The position numbers and the translations under genes are program-made. Shown here one piece after another: positions 25,501 to 40,500 of a stretch of DNA of 64,000 bases (position 1 is the first letter of the stretch; every line of letters begins with the position of its first letter). Origin of the DNA: Owenia fusiformis (Eukaryota > Annelida > Polychaeta > Sabellida > Oweniidae). The notes under the pieces are model-generated. The model searched no databases. It was given only the letters and a program-made list of their open reading frames with translations, and was not told the origin of the DNA. The stretch covers positions 8,993,730-9,057,729 of the forward strand of contig CAIIXF020000007.1 in assembly GCA_903813345.2 (NCBI GenBank), read 5' to 3'.

Positions 25501-28500
25501 GAATAAGAGGGAATTCATGACCACATTTGATTCAAAGTTTCAAGGCAATAACCTGACAATTTGCACCAACATTATTGGAAAAATGAGACAATACATCAGT
25601 AAGCAATATATTAGCTGTTATTGTAATAATGAAGCCTTTCTACACTTCATGTTTTGTGTTATTTATGTGATATTAGATTATCCTCTCAAGTTTTATTGGA
25701 AAGGTTATTTATCATTTTAACATTACTGTTAAATTCATGCCTTCTGTAAACTGTGAACAAAGTTACGAGTAATATGTAAAGTTTTTATCGTACCTAATAA
25801 AGGTACGATATTGTTGTCAGCTTGACGGGCGGGCGGGCGGGCGGGCGGGCGGCGTCTCACTTTTCAGCTTGTCTACAGGTTTCCAGCCAAACCATTTGAC
25901 AGATTCATCTGAAATTTTCAGGAATGTTTCTACTTATCAACGTCAAGAACTGATTAGTTTTTGGGCATTCTGGGTAAATCTTAAGGTGGCCATTTTGGAT
26001 TTTCCGTCCTAAAATCTTCACTTTCAAGACTTGTCTACAGGTTTCCAGCCAAACCATATGACGGATTCATCTGAAATTTTCAGGAATGTTTCTACATATC
26101 GAAGTTAAGAACTGATTAGTTTTTGGGCATTCTGGGTAAATTTTAAGGTGGCCATTTTGGATTTTCCGTACTAAAATCTTCACTTTCAAGACTTGTCTAC
26201 AGGTTTCCAGCCAAACCATTTGACGGATTCATCTGAAATTTTCAGGAATGTTTCTACGTATCAAAGTTAAGAACTGATTAGTTTTTGGGCATTCTGGGTA
26301 AATTTTAAGGTGGCCATTTTGGATTTTCCGTCCTAAAATCTTCACTTTCAAGACTTGTCTACAGGTTTCCAGCCAAACCATTTGACGGATTCATCTGAAA
26401 TTTTCAGGGGTTTCTACGTATCAAAGTAAAGAACTGATTAGTTTTTTGGCATTCTGGGTAAAATTTAAGGTGGCCATTTTGGATTTTCCGTCCTAAAATC
26501 TTCACTTTCAAGACTTGTCTACAGGTTTCCAGCCAAACCATTTGACGGATTCATTTGAAATTTACAGGGATGTGTCTACATATCAAAGTTAAGAACTGAT
26601 TAGTTTTTGGGCATTCTGGGTAAATTTTAAGGTGGCCATTTTGGATTTTCCGTCCTAAAATCTTCACTTTCAAGACTTGTCTACAGGTTTCCAGCCAAAC
26701 CATTTAACGGATTCATCTGAAATTCTCAGGGATGTTCCTACGTATCAAAGTTAAGGAATGATTAGTTTTTTGGCATTCTGGGTAAAATTTAAGGTGGCCA
26801 TTTTGGATTTTCCGTCCTAAAATCTTCACTTTCAAGACTTGTCTACAGGTTTCCAGCCAAACCATGTGACGGATTCATTTGAAATTTACAGGGATGTTTC
26901 TACATATCAAAGTTAACAACTGATTAGTTTTTGGGCATTCTGGGTTAATTTTAAGGTGGCCATTTTGGATTTTCCGTCCTAAAATCTTCACTTTCAAGAC
27001 TTGTCTACAGGTTTCCATCGAAACCATTTGATGGATTCATCTGAAATTTTCAGGGATGTTTCTACGTATCAAAGTTAAGAACTGATTAGTTTTTGGGCAT
27101 TCTGGGTAAATTTTAAGGTGGCCATTTTGGATTTTCCGTCCTAAATTCTTCACTGTCACACTGCTGTGTTTTAGGTACGATATTGTTCACGTCTGTGCCT
27201 TGTTTGTTTATATTTTAATGGGGGTAAATATTGTTTGTGGTTATGAAGATAAGTCCTGGGAATAAGTCTTGCAAACAAATGTTTACTAAACGGGTTTGAA
27301 CATGAAAATGGGGTGATATGATTGATAAACGGGGAGAGAAAAATTGTGTAGTTATACTGTGAGGATTATTAACTCTTGTAGATATTTAAACAAATATGAA
27401 TTAGAACATGACATGATTAAATAGCAAATATCAAGCAAGCTTAATGCTGATTCTCCATTGGTTATTTTAGAATCTGATTGACTTTATTGCCATGGTATAC
27501 ACTATACTGTACTCTCAGTAATTTTGGCATACAATATATTTCATGCTTTTTGCAAGTTTTGGGAATTTCACTAGATAGCTGTGATATTCCAATAGCTTTG
27601 GAGTTTTGGAATAGTCACTAATATCCTCAAATTATAATAGCGTCAAATATTATTGGGAATACAGTACTTTTCTAGGAATGCATTTGCGTATAATAAGGCA
27701 CCTGCAAGTACCTGATCAGTAAATACATACAGTTCAAGAAATGACTTTCTGATGTTGACTGAGACATGCACCCGGCTAGGCAGCCTATATAGTTCTTCAT
27801 TGTTGTCAACCTGAATTTTGGACAAATCACTTAGTATTTTTTATATATATTTATAAAATACCTATTCCCTGAATGTTTTCATCCAATAATGAAAAATAGC
27901 ACTTATACACCACATTATATCATACTGTTTCAGGTATGTATGATAGGCTGCTGTCAGGGAGCACTGATTGTTCAGTGAAAGTGTGGGAGATAAGACAGTC
28001 ACAGACTTCTCAAATATCTCTCTGTCCACTGAAATTGGTAAGCCTGTGATTTTTATGATTTTGCCTTGATTTCAACACTTTAATTGGTATCACTCCAACC
28101 TCTATCATCGATGATAGACCAAATGAACTTGACCAAGTGACCATTACTTAACTTAGACTTTTGCCTGAGTGACATTTGATCCGATTCATCAACTTGCGCC
28201 TATATGACATGTATGATTAAGTATTTCGTTCAAAATTGTATTCCGTTTAGAACTTAATACTCAATCAACCAGGCACTGGCCGATGAATCAGAGCAAATGT
28301 GATCCAGGCATAAGTAAGTAAATGTTAGTGTGTTAACACAGTCTTACATTTATTGACCAAGTAGCTACTGCAAATGAAGGCTTGAACCTGTCATTTTAAA
28401 ATTAACTAATAGATTTTGATGACATAACATGGCATTTGTTAAAGACATCAACCACCAAACACCAACCACCAAATGCCAAACACCAATGACCAAAGGTGAA

Positions 28501-31500
28501 ACATCATTCACAAAAAAGTTGGTTTTTATGTCACCACTTTTGGTGGTGACATAAAAACCCAAAATGCAATTTACACTATATATACTAGATTCTATGAAGC
28601 TGATTTTACTTTAGGTGAATCTACAAGCAAATAACATATTAATTAAAGATACAAATTGAATTATATATGTAATATACAAAATGTAAGCTTGATTTCACTC
28701 AATCATTTGATAATACAAGGTCAAAGGATTTCCTTTACCTCATCAGCTTAATTACTTGAAAGGTAATGTAGAGGGAAATTAAATAGAATACACATTGATG
28801 AATTAATAACTATTATAGAGATAGAAGGGGCTAAATTACCTGCAATTTCCATGAAAACTTCTTCATGATAAACTTGTCATCTTCTATAATTCTGAAGATG
28901 ATATGTTCTTACCATCTAATGCAACACCCATTTAAACACCCTGGACATTGGAATGGATCTTTTCATCCCTTGCATAGGAATTATTTATCAGCTTGCGGAG
29001 TTTTTATGTCAAACATGTTTTGTATGGTTGAAATGTCACAAGTTGAGTGTATTTCTCAAGGCAGTTGAATTAATTGAAAACTAAAAAAATTGAAATTGAC
29101 TCGTACCATTTGGCATTTTGAAAGAGAAAGTAGTGGTCATTTACTTCTCCTTAGGTTGTCCTTTCATTTGAAAAATGGCCTGCTTGAATGAATGTGTTGT
29201 TAATAATTAATAGTCATATACTGTAGTTGCTTATAACCAGGGTATGTATTTTGTATTAAAAACAGTGGATAAGAACATTAACTCTGCTCACTTACTGTGA
29301 TTAATTGTTTAATTTTTATATATTCATATTTAATTTTTTCAGATTTCTCTACAAGGAACCCCCACATACATATGCATGCTGGGAAATATCCTGGCTCTCA
29401 GCCACTCAGAGAGCAGCACTATCTTTATGTATGAGCTTTATGGGAAGACTGAAAGGGATGGTGTGATGTTGCTTGACCACTCCAAGGAAGATGACCACTC
29501 CGCTGATATTAATGGGCTCTCAGTATGTGCCAACAACAGAATATTTGCTACTTCAAGTCAGGATGGACTCTTAAAGGTAACATGGTACAGATTTTGGCCC
29601 CTCATATTTTTTGAGCCTCTTTTTTGGGGGGGGGGCACCAAAGGGGGGGGGTGAAACTCTCCCCCCTCCCATATCCACTACTGTATTGTATCATATGAAA
29701 TGTGTTTAAGAGTCAATTGGGAAATCTGAAATCCCTTATTTCATCATTACTTATATGAAAAATTGGCAAAGACATCCCTTTAACGGAAAATGCTGTCAAA
29801 GTGAATGTACCTCATTTATTAAGAATATCTCTTCTTGCCCCTTGGGTTATCGTAAGCTTTTAAGAAAATCGATTCTTAACTTTTTTCCAAGATGTGCCAT
29901 AATAAATCTTCTGACCTCCTTGTGCAAAACTAAACAGGCCTGTGACAATTTCCTTGAACTTGGTATAAATTAATTCAATGGATTTTATATGTTAATCAAT
30001 GTTCAACAGACCTTGCATTTCACATCGTTTTGCAAGATTTGTGGACACTTTCCAATATGCATAAATATCCCCAGATAGGCTATATTGACAGAGCAAGTGA
30101 TGAATTTAGAAATGAGACAGATCTGAGTAAGAATTAGCTAGTTGTACTCTTTCATCATACAAAACCTATTAATGTTTGAGTTGTTGGAATTCTGGTACAG
30201 CAATGCTTTTAAGTAATGGGGCCTTTGGGAAATCACATGGGATAATACCAATATTATGTAATTGTTTACAAACATTTCATTGACCATTTGCAATAAGATC
30301 AGCACTCATTGACATTTTTTGCTTACTGACAATACAAGCAATGTTGTAGCCAGTGGTGGATGATACAATGAAAAAAACTTATTTTTCTTCTGAAAACAAA
30401 ATGATGATAAACACTGGCCAATGATCAATCCATGTTACTTTTGTTAAAAAAAAGTCTTGGAAGACGCTACTATAAAAATTCCTGAGAGCATCACACTGAT
30501 TATTTTGTTCACTCTCTGCATGCAAATTACTCAAATCACTCTGGGTATATAATATTGTAGTGTAGTTTAGTGTAACGTAGTGCATTGTGTCACACATTCA
30601 AGTGTAGTATAGTTAAATAGACAGACTTTTGCATGGACTATTATATTATGTCATAACAATTTAAGAGTTAATAGAATATATAAATATAACTTTTATTCAG
30701 ATTTGGAACTGGAGGGGTGAGCTATTGAGAGAAATGCAGTTTGACAACACACTTAATGGTGCAAGTTTCATCAACACTCAGGGTGATATACTAGTGGGAT
30801 ACCAGAATCATCTTCAGTGAGTATTGTCAAAGAGTACTTGGGGAAAGGGAAATTAGTAGAGCGAAAATAGACCCTTTACTTACAGATTCGAAAATGAAAC
30901 CTTAAAGAAAAGTAATACCAAACAGACAAGAAAAGAACAGGTTAACATACTGAAGAAATAGACTCCTAAAAAGTGCATGTTACGAGAACCACATATACAG
31001 TATAAAAATTTCAAAATACCCTAAAACATTTCAAAATATGAATATTAATCTGAGCATGTATATATACCTTCAATGTTAAGCATTGTATCCAGTCAACTGT
31101 GGCTAACAACCTCCTACATATTTGTTTCAGTGTTGTTCCTATGACTAACTACCTACCAATAGATGCATTGGAGAAGATGGTGCTCATGGATTTTCCGGTA
31201 AGACTTCATTTCCCTACAATTTCATTCTCAAAATTTCCTGCAACAGTCTAGTACATGCCTATCAGATTACAAGGGCTAACAGACAATCTGGTTATAGATG
31301 TCACTTGAATGTGTTCTAAAGATCAATTTGAATAGATGTCATGTCATACATTGCTTTTATCAAATTATGTTGTCTATAGATGTCACAGGACATGACTTCA
31401 TGGCTTTTAGCAAATAGTTTTGTTTATAGATGTCACATGACATATACTGTTAATAAGCAATCTAGATGTCATACAATATATGCAATTAAAGAGCAATCTA

Positions 31501-34500
31501 GTTTATAGATGTCACAGAACCTGACTAACAATCTATTAAAGATGTCACTTGAAAGTGTCACAAAACATGACTACATGGCTTTAGCATATAGTTCTGTTTA
31601 TAGGTGTCACATGGCACATACTGTTGATAAACAATCTACGATAATCTAGTTCATAGATGTCATACAACACCTATGCTAGATGTCAAACGACAATAGCTGT
31701 AATTTCATCTTTTCCACATTATAACAGCAAGAAATGTCAGATTGAAGCTCATACTAAATGCCAAAATGTCATTGAATTTTGGAATGATAAAAAAATAACA
31801 TGTGGAAAAAAGTTGTGAATTTGTTGAGCTGAAATCAGTTTTATGATATGAAAATTGCAAGACAAAAATAAATATGTGAAACTGTAAATTGTCCTTTGAG
31901 TAAAACTAGCTGTTCGCTTTCAAATGTGATATAATGTCTTCAATCAGATCTATCCAAATTCTAGAAGCCTTTATAAATTAAAAACAGCAAATCTAAAATG
32001 CAACTCAACATGCAAATCTTAGAATAAAGGTATCATTGTTCTGTCTAGATCATTTTCCAGACTGCATTTTTATCTTTGGAAAATGCCATACCTAATCTAG
32101 TAGTAACTTAGTTCAGACAAGTTGGCCCTTTAATTCCCTGCAGGAGGTAAAAATAATTCTTTGCAGGTGACAAAACACTAAATGGTTCTAGTGATGAAAT
32201 CATAAAAGATAACCTTTGGATTTTTGTCAAAAACAACTTGATAAACATAAAAATTAACGTAACATTGTTTCTGGCCAGTGTTAATTTCAGGAAAGGAAAC
32301 TTTCATGCACTTTTATTTGAAAATAATGAATGTTAACATTTCTGAAATTAGCCACTTGGCTGTATTCATACATACCTAATAATTACTTATTAAATGGATA
32401 AATCATGCACTTTTATATAATAATTACATTTTACTTGTAATCCTTGATTAATAAATCAAATATCACAGTTTGGCAATTATTGTAGACAATTAAGTGCATT
32501 AACCTTTCAAATAGTTTGAATGGCTAAGTTAATGATTTTTATCCACATTGAACACAAGTGGAAAGAAATTACTAAAATTACTTAGAATAGCATGTATCAT
32601 TATTCAATTATAGCTATAACCAAGCAACTAGAACTGGAATCTACCTCTATTGTACAATACAACAGCCTAACTATTAGATAATTACTCACAAGAAAGATAG
32701 CTATCAGATAATGGCTATTTCTCATGTATCATTTTCAAATTCACCTATTTTCTGTGTTTTTTAAAATTTAGATTGTTCACTCCAGGATTGTCTATAAAAC
32801 TTTGCCTAGTATTCATTTATTTTAAATCTATATTGTATTATAACTTGTAATCTTCGTGAAATTTTATCTCTGGGTAAAGGTATTATGTATCAATGCATGA
32901 GATACATAGAACTTTGGATATTAAATCAATAACTCTATTAAGCACTTAAAAATTTTTCCTGATTTTCCAGTTGCTCAGATTCTTCTCTAGGTGTAGTGTT
33001 AAATTGTTTAATCATGGCAAATATTTTCCAATTTACTCTTTAGTGCTTTGCAGTTTGAGGTATTAGTAACCATAGCAATGATTATCAATCTCGAAGTGAG
33101 AGTAACTTGTGTTGTTATTAATAAGTTGAGACAGTTTTTGCGCTTGACATCAGTATTTGGGTTTAGGATGGTACTGTGTGTCCCAATCAAATGCTTAGTA
33201 TAATTTCATGATATGGATTTGATGATGCTAAATTAGGGGGAGGGGGTTATGAAATTAACTAGAATTATAGATTAGAAAATGTGTTTGTATTTCCATTTCA
33301 TCAAGTACATAATTGTGATATCAAAATTGTAGAAGAGTTGAATGATTAAATAATTGTAATATTTTGGAAATATCCGGGGGGGGTCATGACTTGCGGCAAG
33401 ACTATTATTTTGGGGAAATGGGAGTTGAAGAAATGTCCATGCATGATTATGATGTTCAAAACTATGCAAGTGTTTGGTGAAAGTCGTTGAGCAAATAGAC
33501 AAATAGACAATGTTGAAACAATATTACCTATCACCCCTTCACAGGCTTATAATATAAGTCATTTTGCACTTTTGGAAGAGCTTAAGATAATATCAAAGGG
33601 ATGTTAGATAGTTTGTTGCTATAACAAATGCTGTAGCTATGAATGAACTTGAACCATGAAAGGGGCATCAACCATTATTTCAGAGCAATTCATGATTTAG
33701 CAATATTTAGATATCTATTTGACAATAATTTTGATTCTCACAACTGACATAAACATTAAGATGGATTTACAGCACCTTTAACTCAACTAGATTTTTCTAA
33801 TTAATTTATTTCATATAAAAAGGATATAACAAAAGTTATAAAGAAAAAAAATGTATTGAATGTTGTATCATGTCTGCTAAGAGTTGGAACAAGATAACAA
33901 ACCTGGTACACTTGTTCTTGAGTAAATAAGGATAATTATTACAATAATATCGTAAGGAATTAGACATATCATACAAGGTAAATATAAACATGAATAAAAG
34001 TGATAAGATTTTATCTGCAAAGTGTAATTTGTTTTAAGTAGTTAATGATTGAACAATTTTCAAATAATACAGGATTGACTGACCAAAGAAAATAAGGATG
34101 AAGTAAATGTTTCCATCACTCTAAATCATAACAAAAAACATGTAGCAAAGAATAACATATTTTGAAAGCAATTTATTACTTTTCAAATTACTGTTAGAAA
34201 TTATTGAAATGTTAGCCAGTGACAGGAATAATGATTGGCCTATTTTGAACAATGTGTGTCAAACCTGAAAATCTGTTCAAAAACAATAACAAAACAAAAA
34301 AATTCATACCATGTATTTTGGCTTGATTCGTAGATGAAACCTATTGTGAAGGGAGATCTCATAAAATCTCCTTTTTATCATTGTTTATAACATTTCCAAT
34401 ATTTATATGATATAGAAGGCAATTACTTTCTCCTAACGGATATTCATATGGCGATTTCCCCATCACACATATTACAGTCTCTTCCATCGCAATTCATACA

Positions 34501-37500
34501 GACCTTCTCTAAGCTAATGACATTGCATGGAACAGTATAATCTTACAAACACATAGATATTATATTAGTTATTAGAAGTGCATCAGGTAGGCAGTGTTAG
34601 TACTATATCATGGGCGTTATAATAATGTTTAGTTGGCAGTGTAAAAAAAGTTGGTCCTTGTTTTAAGTAAATTTTATTAAATAGGATCATGATATTGAAT
34701 TTGTTGATGGCATAGTAGATAGGTGAATGGATGGAACACATTTTGTTTTTTTAACAAGAGATGAACATGATTGTTCTAAGTTCTTGATGTTCTTTTTGTG
34801 AAACAGCTTTTCACATGCTGTATGTTCTATGTTATAGGAGGACCCTGTAGAAGATCCTATACCATTTGACCATGATGTGCAGCTTTGGTAAGTTTACTTT
34901 CACTTCATATTGTTTATAATTAGGTTAATATAGATAATCTTTTACGAAATCATGATGAAGATTTCAATATATTTTATTTCAAGCATAATCGATCGAAATG
35001 CATGTGTCTTGGTGATTAATAAAATGTTTTCCATTTTTGTCAAAATGAATCTCTTAGGTGATCAAATGATCACAAATTAACTAGCAGGTTACTACCATAA
35101 ATATGGATTTCAAAAAAAGAACGATGCTAATCTTCAAAATGTTTACATCTACACATTCTGATACTCATAGCATCTTTCTGTTTCACCTGAAACATGGGCT
35201 CAGAGCTGAGAAGAAATAAGATGTCATGGTTTATCACGATGACATCTACATACCTTAATGTAAAGAGAGCATTATAATGTTAAAAAAATTCATAAATGAA
35301 TAATACATCAACTATTTATTAACTTTTTTTTAAAAAGCTGCCATACACTTTGACACTTTGATACTTCAAGTTTACTCATAATAAAATGATCATTTGATGC
35401 CCTTGAGCATGACCATTGTAGAAGTAGACCAATAACATGTCTATAATGGAATGATCTGCTCAAATCAGTCATCATTTTATCATTTATCATTAGATATTTT
35501 TCTCCTACTGATATCTGTTATTAGATTCAGCATTGATTTTATAAACACTCACTGTCTAGCACCCCTGGCATTTAGAACAGTCACCTGGTTTCTATAGCAA
35601 CTGAAGATAGCTTACAAGTGTTGACACCTGTGTCAGGGAAATGTGCTGTACTCACTTGTTTGGTCTTTAGAAATATGATACTGCTCTTTCATATGGTATA
35701 AGTTATTATGTATAGCATATTTTGTTATATTAATTTGTTTTTAAACAAAAGACAATTATGTGCAAAATAAAATATATGTAATATATCATATAAAAATATG
35801 ATATAAAATATAAGTGTCATGTACTAGGAGGTTTTGGATACAGGGTGTAACTAGAGGTAAATATACCACAGTTTTGAGGGAGATATACATATTCCCGCAG
35901 GATAAACCCAGTCTGTATCCAAAATCAGCTGTAGATAGCAGAAGTACTCCATACCTACTGAGGCTCTAGGTACATACATCCCACCTTTTAGGGTTCAAAT
36001 GGATACCTAGAATCTCAGTAAGTATGGGGTATACGTTCAAAATCATCCATTAACTAAAATGTAAACATCACATAATAATTTCATTTTCCCTATTTATCAT
36101 ACAGGATGAAGGAAAAGTAAGATTCAACAATTTGACATTAAGTCATGCACATTTTACATAACATTCTGCATGTGCGTTGTGTTGCTTAGTGATTTGTGAT
36201 AAACAAGTTTTTGCGTGCTTTATTATATTATATATGGACTTGATTTCAATGGGGCAAATGATTGAAATTTCTTTATATGCTTTGATATCATGGGTGTTTA
36301 TAACCAGGTTGTATTGTTCAATTTACAAAATTGTTTGTCTTTGCATTAATCTAAACAACATTGATATTCATTGTTAATGCGGCTTGCTTTCAAAATGTGA
36401 GAAATGTTTGAGTTCAGGCGGAGAAGTTCAGTCTCAAATAATTAATTCCTTGATACAATTTCAGATTTCTAGCATAATCTTTAATGTACACATTGTGGAC
36501 ATTTATTTCTGTTTAACTGATCTTTGCTTTGGTAACCTAACATTGCTGATTTTAACATCGCTATTGGGTTTCTGTTTTACACGAATGCTTTATGTCACAT
36601 TAGTGATCTGTTGTCAGAGCTTTATTTCACATTTAGTGATCTGTTGTCAGAGCTTTATGGCTTTCCTGTGTTATCTTGCCATTTTCTAAACACTTTTAAC
36701 ATTAATAACAATTCCATGAATTATTGGTCTTCCTTTAGAATAATTGATTGCATATTTTCTGCTTTTAATGAGATAACAGATAGGTGTATATGAGATTTAT
36801 CCCATTAAAAATAATCAGAATTTCTTTTAGAATTAAATTAAATATAGTTTCTAGCTATAATGAGTATTTGTTGGTCACCCCATCTATAGATTTATTACTC
36901 AACAATATATTTTCCCACAGATGTATTTTATCAATTGCTATTTACTTTTTATTTACATATCACTATAGCAAACTCATCATTCGTGTACAGTTTATATCAT
37001 ATATTATCTACTTAGGATAACACTTAACATACATGTTTTAAAATGTTTTGAGCAATCACAATACACATCTTCAAACTGCATCCCTTTCTTCTCTTCTCTT
37101 TCAGAACTTACAGAAAATGCTTGTTTGAAATCTTGAGTATCTGCATTTAGGTGTTATACTGCAAAACATGTTTATATACTTAAAATTATCAATCGTTTTT
37201 ATTGTGTGTTTTTATCAGTGTGCATACATACATTACCCAATGTGATAAATACATAGTTAATGATTGACTTTAGAACCAAACTTGATACAAATTGTTTCAG
37301 TGTCAATAAGGTCAAGAGACTTAGAGACAGACAATAATGCTAGAATACTGAACTTACCCAGATTACAGAAAATGTGAATTCAATGAACACATATATATAC
37401 TAGAGATCTCAGCTAAAGAGAATTATGTTATTTTTTTTTTATATAAGCACACAGGCTGGATTTGTTAAATTGCGGTGAATAATTAATTACAGGAAAATTG

Positions 37501-40500
37501 CCTAGGAATAACCCCAACTTGAATAACATTACAGGTTTGATGCAAGTACTATACAAAAGTGCAGTGCAAGTTTAAATACTCGCAAACTAGAAGAGGAAGC
37601 AAAAGCCAAGGAAGCCCAACACGTTGCAGCGGGTGATGGCCTGCATGTGACGGATGACAATGTAACAGTCGAAAAAGAAGTAGCCGAACATATCCCACAG
37701 TTATCAAGAGACTTGTCTCAAATTGCTGAGGAAATCACTCCAGGTAAGAGCAACTAACAACAAAATTGCATGATGGGATAAAGGGTTGATTTATGGATCC
37801 AGAAAACAATAATTGAATCATAACAATGGAAAATTAATAAATAAATAATCTAATCGTACTTTAACTCTGAAAACCTTCACTTTGCGTTATTTTGTTTCCT
37901 TCCAGAGTTATATAAAATGATTATTAATTATTCACTACCCTGACATATCTTGATTAATCTCAGGCAAAGGGGATGTTATGTTCACAGTTTTTCTAGTTAA
38001 TGTTTATAAATTGTTTTGCTACCCACGCTCTTGTTCTATCCTGGTTGTATTGTTCACTGTTTATTGTTCGCAGAGAACTCTTATAAAAGGATTAGCGACT
38101 TTGCTCATGGTTAGCCTGACTGTTTTGTTTTATATTAATAAAAGTTATGAGCATGATGTCTTTATAAAAGAGATAGAACAGTATGAAAATGAATTTATGA
38201 TATAACATCAAAATACAATACACTGGATATTTATGATATGACATCAAAACATAATATCACGACATAGCATCAGAATATAATACACTGGCTATTTATGAAA
38301 GAGCACAAAATAAAGCAAATGATAGGATTTTACTTGTATTTCAGCTTTAACATCAGATTCGACTGCTCAGCAAACAACTTTGGAATCTGGAGTCAAAAAG
38401 TCAAAATCTCTGAGTGATAAAATCAAACCTAAACCGAGTAGATCAACTGGGAAAATTTCAAAAGCAAGAAGTGAACCTAAAGTTAAATCAACTAAATCTC
38501 TGTCTAGAGAATATAATAGTTATAAATCAGAAAAAATACAGACAACCAAAAAGGAGGAGAGAATGGTTGAATTAAAAGAAACTGTGAGTGCTGAAAATGA
38601 CTCAGTTACTGAAATGGATACAAAAGCTAAGGATGATGGAGATGATGCTAAAGGGAAAGAAGAAGAGATAGTCAAGGAAGAGGTGAAGAAAGTTGAAGAA
38701 AAACCAAAAAAGTTTTATCCCATTGCACCAGATGGTTATATTCCCAACTCTGTAGTTAGGAGTTTGTTGAACTTTAAACCTCCCCCTGACATCATCCATG
38801 AACAAGCACCTTGGAAACTAAAACCGGTTAGTAGCCTCTATTTGTAATATAACACGCAAAGTAAAACATCATGGTGACGTACAAAACTATGAAATATTGT
38901 GATATTTAGTGACATTATCAAGAAAATTAACTTACAGGCATGGAGCTGTGTCTAGATAGAAACTGTAGAAAACCAAGCTTTGAATGATAGAGAACTTTGT
39001 GAGGAATTAACTTGACAAAGGGTTATTCTCTGAAATAGTTACTTTTGGGTAAAGACATGCAAAGTTTGTATTACACAATAAATATTTATTTGATGAATAT
39101 AATCCAGGGATTTAAAGAAATTGATTAATTCTTCAGAGTAATGCATTTTAATTAATTTTTTCCCCATTGTAGTTCTTTATATTTATTTTAGATTAAGGGT
39201 TGAATTAGTCTTGATCAGGACATTAAAGCAATCAATTCATCTGATGTTTCTTCATGCCTACCTGTATTCTTCATTGTCCTGGTGAAATAACATGCAAAGT
39301 TTGACAAATTGTCAATATTTTGTGAATGTAACTACAGTTTTAGGTATCCATCCTACCCTCTTAAGCTGATGGACAATGAAATGAAATGACATATTGTCCA
39401 GCTCAACCAAAAGGTCCCCCCCCAAAAAAAGTCCTTTTCCAAAAAAGACTTGCTAAAGGTATATGGTTAATCTAGCTCTTCATTTGAATTATATTTTTTA
39501 GGTTCCTCAACAGAACCCAAAACATCAGGTCCACTTTGCTGATAGTGAAATCTCTTCACAAGTAAGTAACCCTTAATCAAAATATTCAGCTAAAACATAA
39601 TTGTATAAGTTTTTTTTTCAATATAAATGAATTAGGACAGGAAGTTGTATTTTTTCTCATTGCTGGGTGGGTGGCAGAAACAGAATTTTACATTTTCAAT
39701 AATATACCTCTTACAGGTGGATCTATAACTTTTGAAAGCTTGATGACCAGAAACAATATTCTTCCTGGACTAATATTTTCTGTACATGCATATACATGTA
39801 CACTGTATGTTGCATAACCTCAGGAAATCTTCCAATTAGGATATCGGAATGCCTTATTGAAAGAAGCCACCTCAGTATGAAGCATTCTTGAGGTAGTGCA
39901 ATATGAACTAAAAACAGAACATTTGATAATTTATATTTCTTTTCTTTGTATAATTAGTAAAAGAACATGTTATTTTTTTTATCATATTTTTGCTTCATTT
40001 TTGGCATCCATTGTTACAATAGCACAAGAGGTGTACCCAACTTACTTCGGTCCAAAGCCTTCTCTATATTCCGGCTTTGAGGAGGAAGATTGAGCTGCCT
40101 TAGTATTATAAATATTGTAAATCATTGTGTCACACGCACAGTAAATATGGCATAATAATATGAAATATACCTTTATGTATAGATTTGAAGAACATCAGCT
40201 CACATCCGCGTCTGAATCTATTGTTATATTTGATTTCTTTAAGCGAGAATAATTTCAAATGTTATTCACGTCCAGAACCGGAAGCCATTTTTAGCTACAG
40301 CGAGAAAATTTCACCATGTGTCAAAACTCCGAAATGAAATTTTGAAATATCTAAATCCAGACAAGCAACGCTTCATCCTAAATATGATTAATATTCTTAA
40401 AAATATTTATAAAATTTATTAAAAATGAGTTCTAGGTGCGTGTAGGTGCGTGTAGCACAGTACATACGAAATCAATGAAGTTTCGTCTAGCTGTAAGCTA

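Larger units (their letters stand above)
16391..27933 (+). other. Large WDR intron (11.5 kb) loaded with mobile elements
   Basis: Contains a piggyBac-like MITE, a hAT-like element, two HINE-like elements, a foldback element, a SINE and a 162-bp satellite element, described separately. The spaces 19590-21250, 22010-22700, 22970-24450 and 27200-27930 contain no gene. A 23290-23340 patch has three GTGGGCGATCTA units. 23600-24010 carries two related blocks (ATCCCTGCTTC... and GGTAATATTTCTA) in direct order. Confidence 0.65.

Noticed and set aside
36177-37020. Several hydrophobic frames in the intron before exon 37535
   Set aside because: Composition is that of T-rich intron sequence, frames overlap and lack splice or start support.
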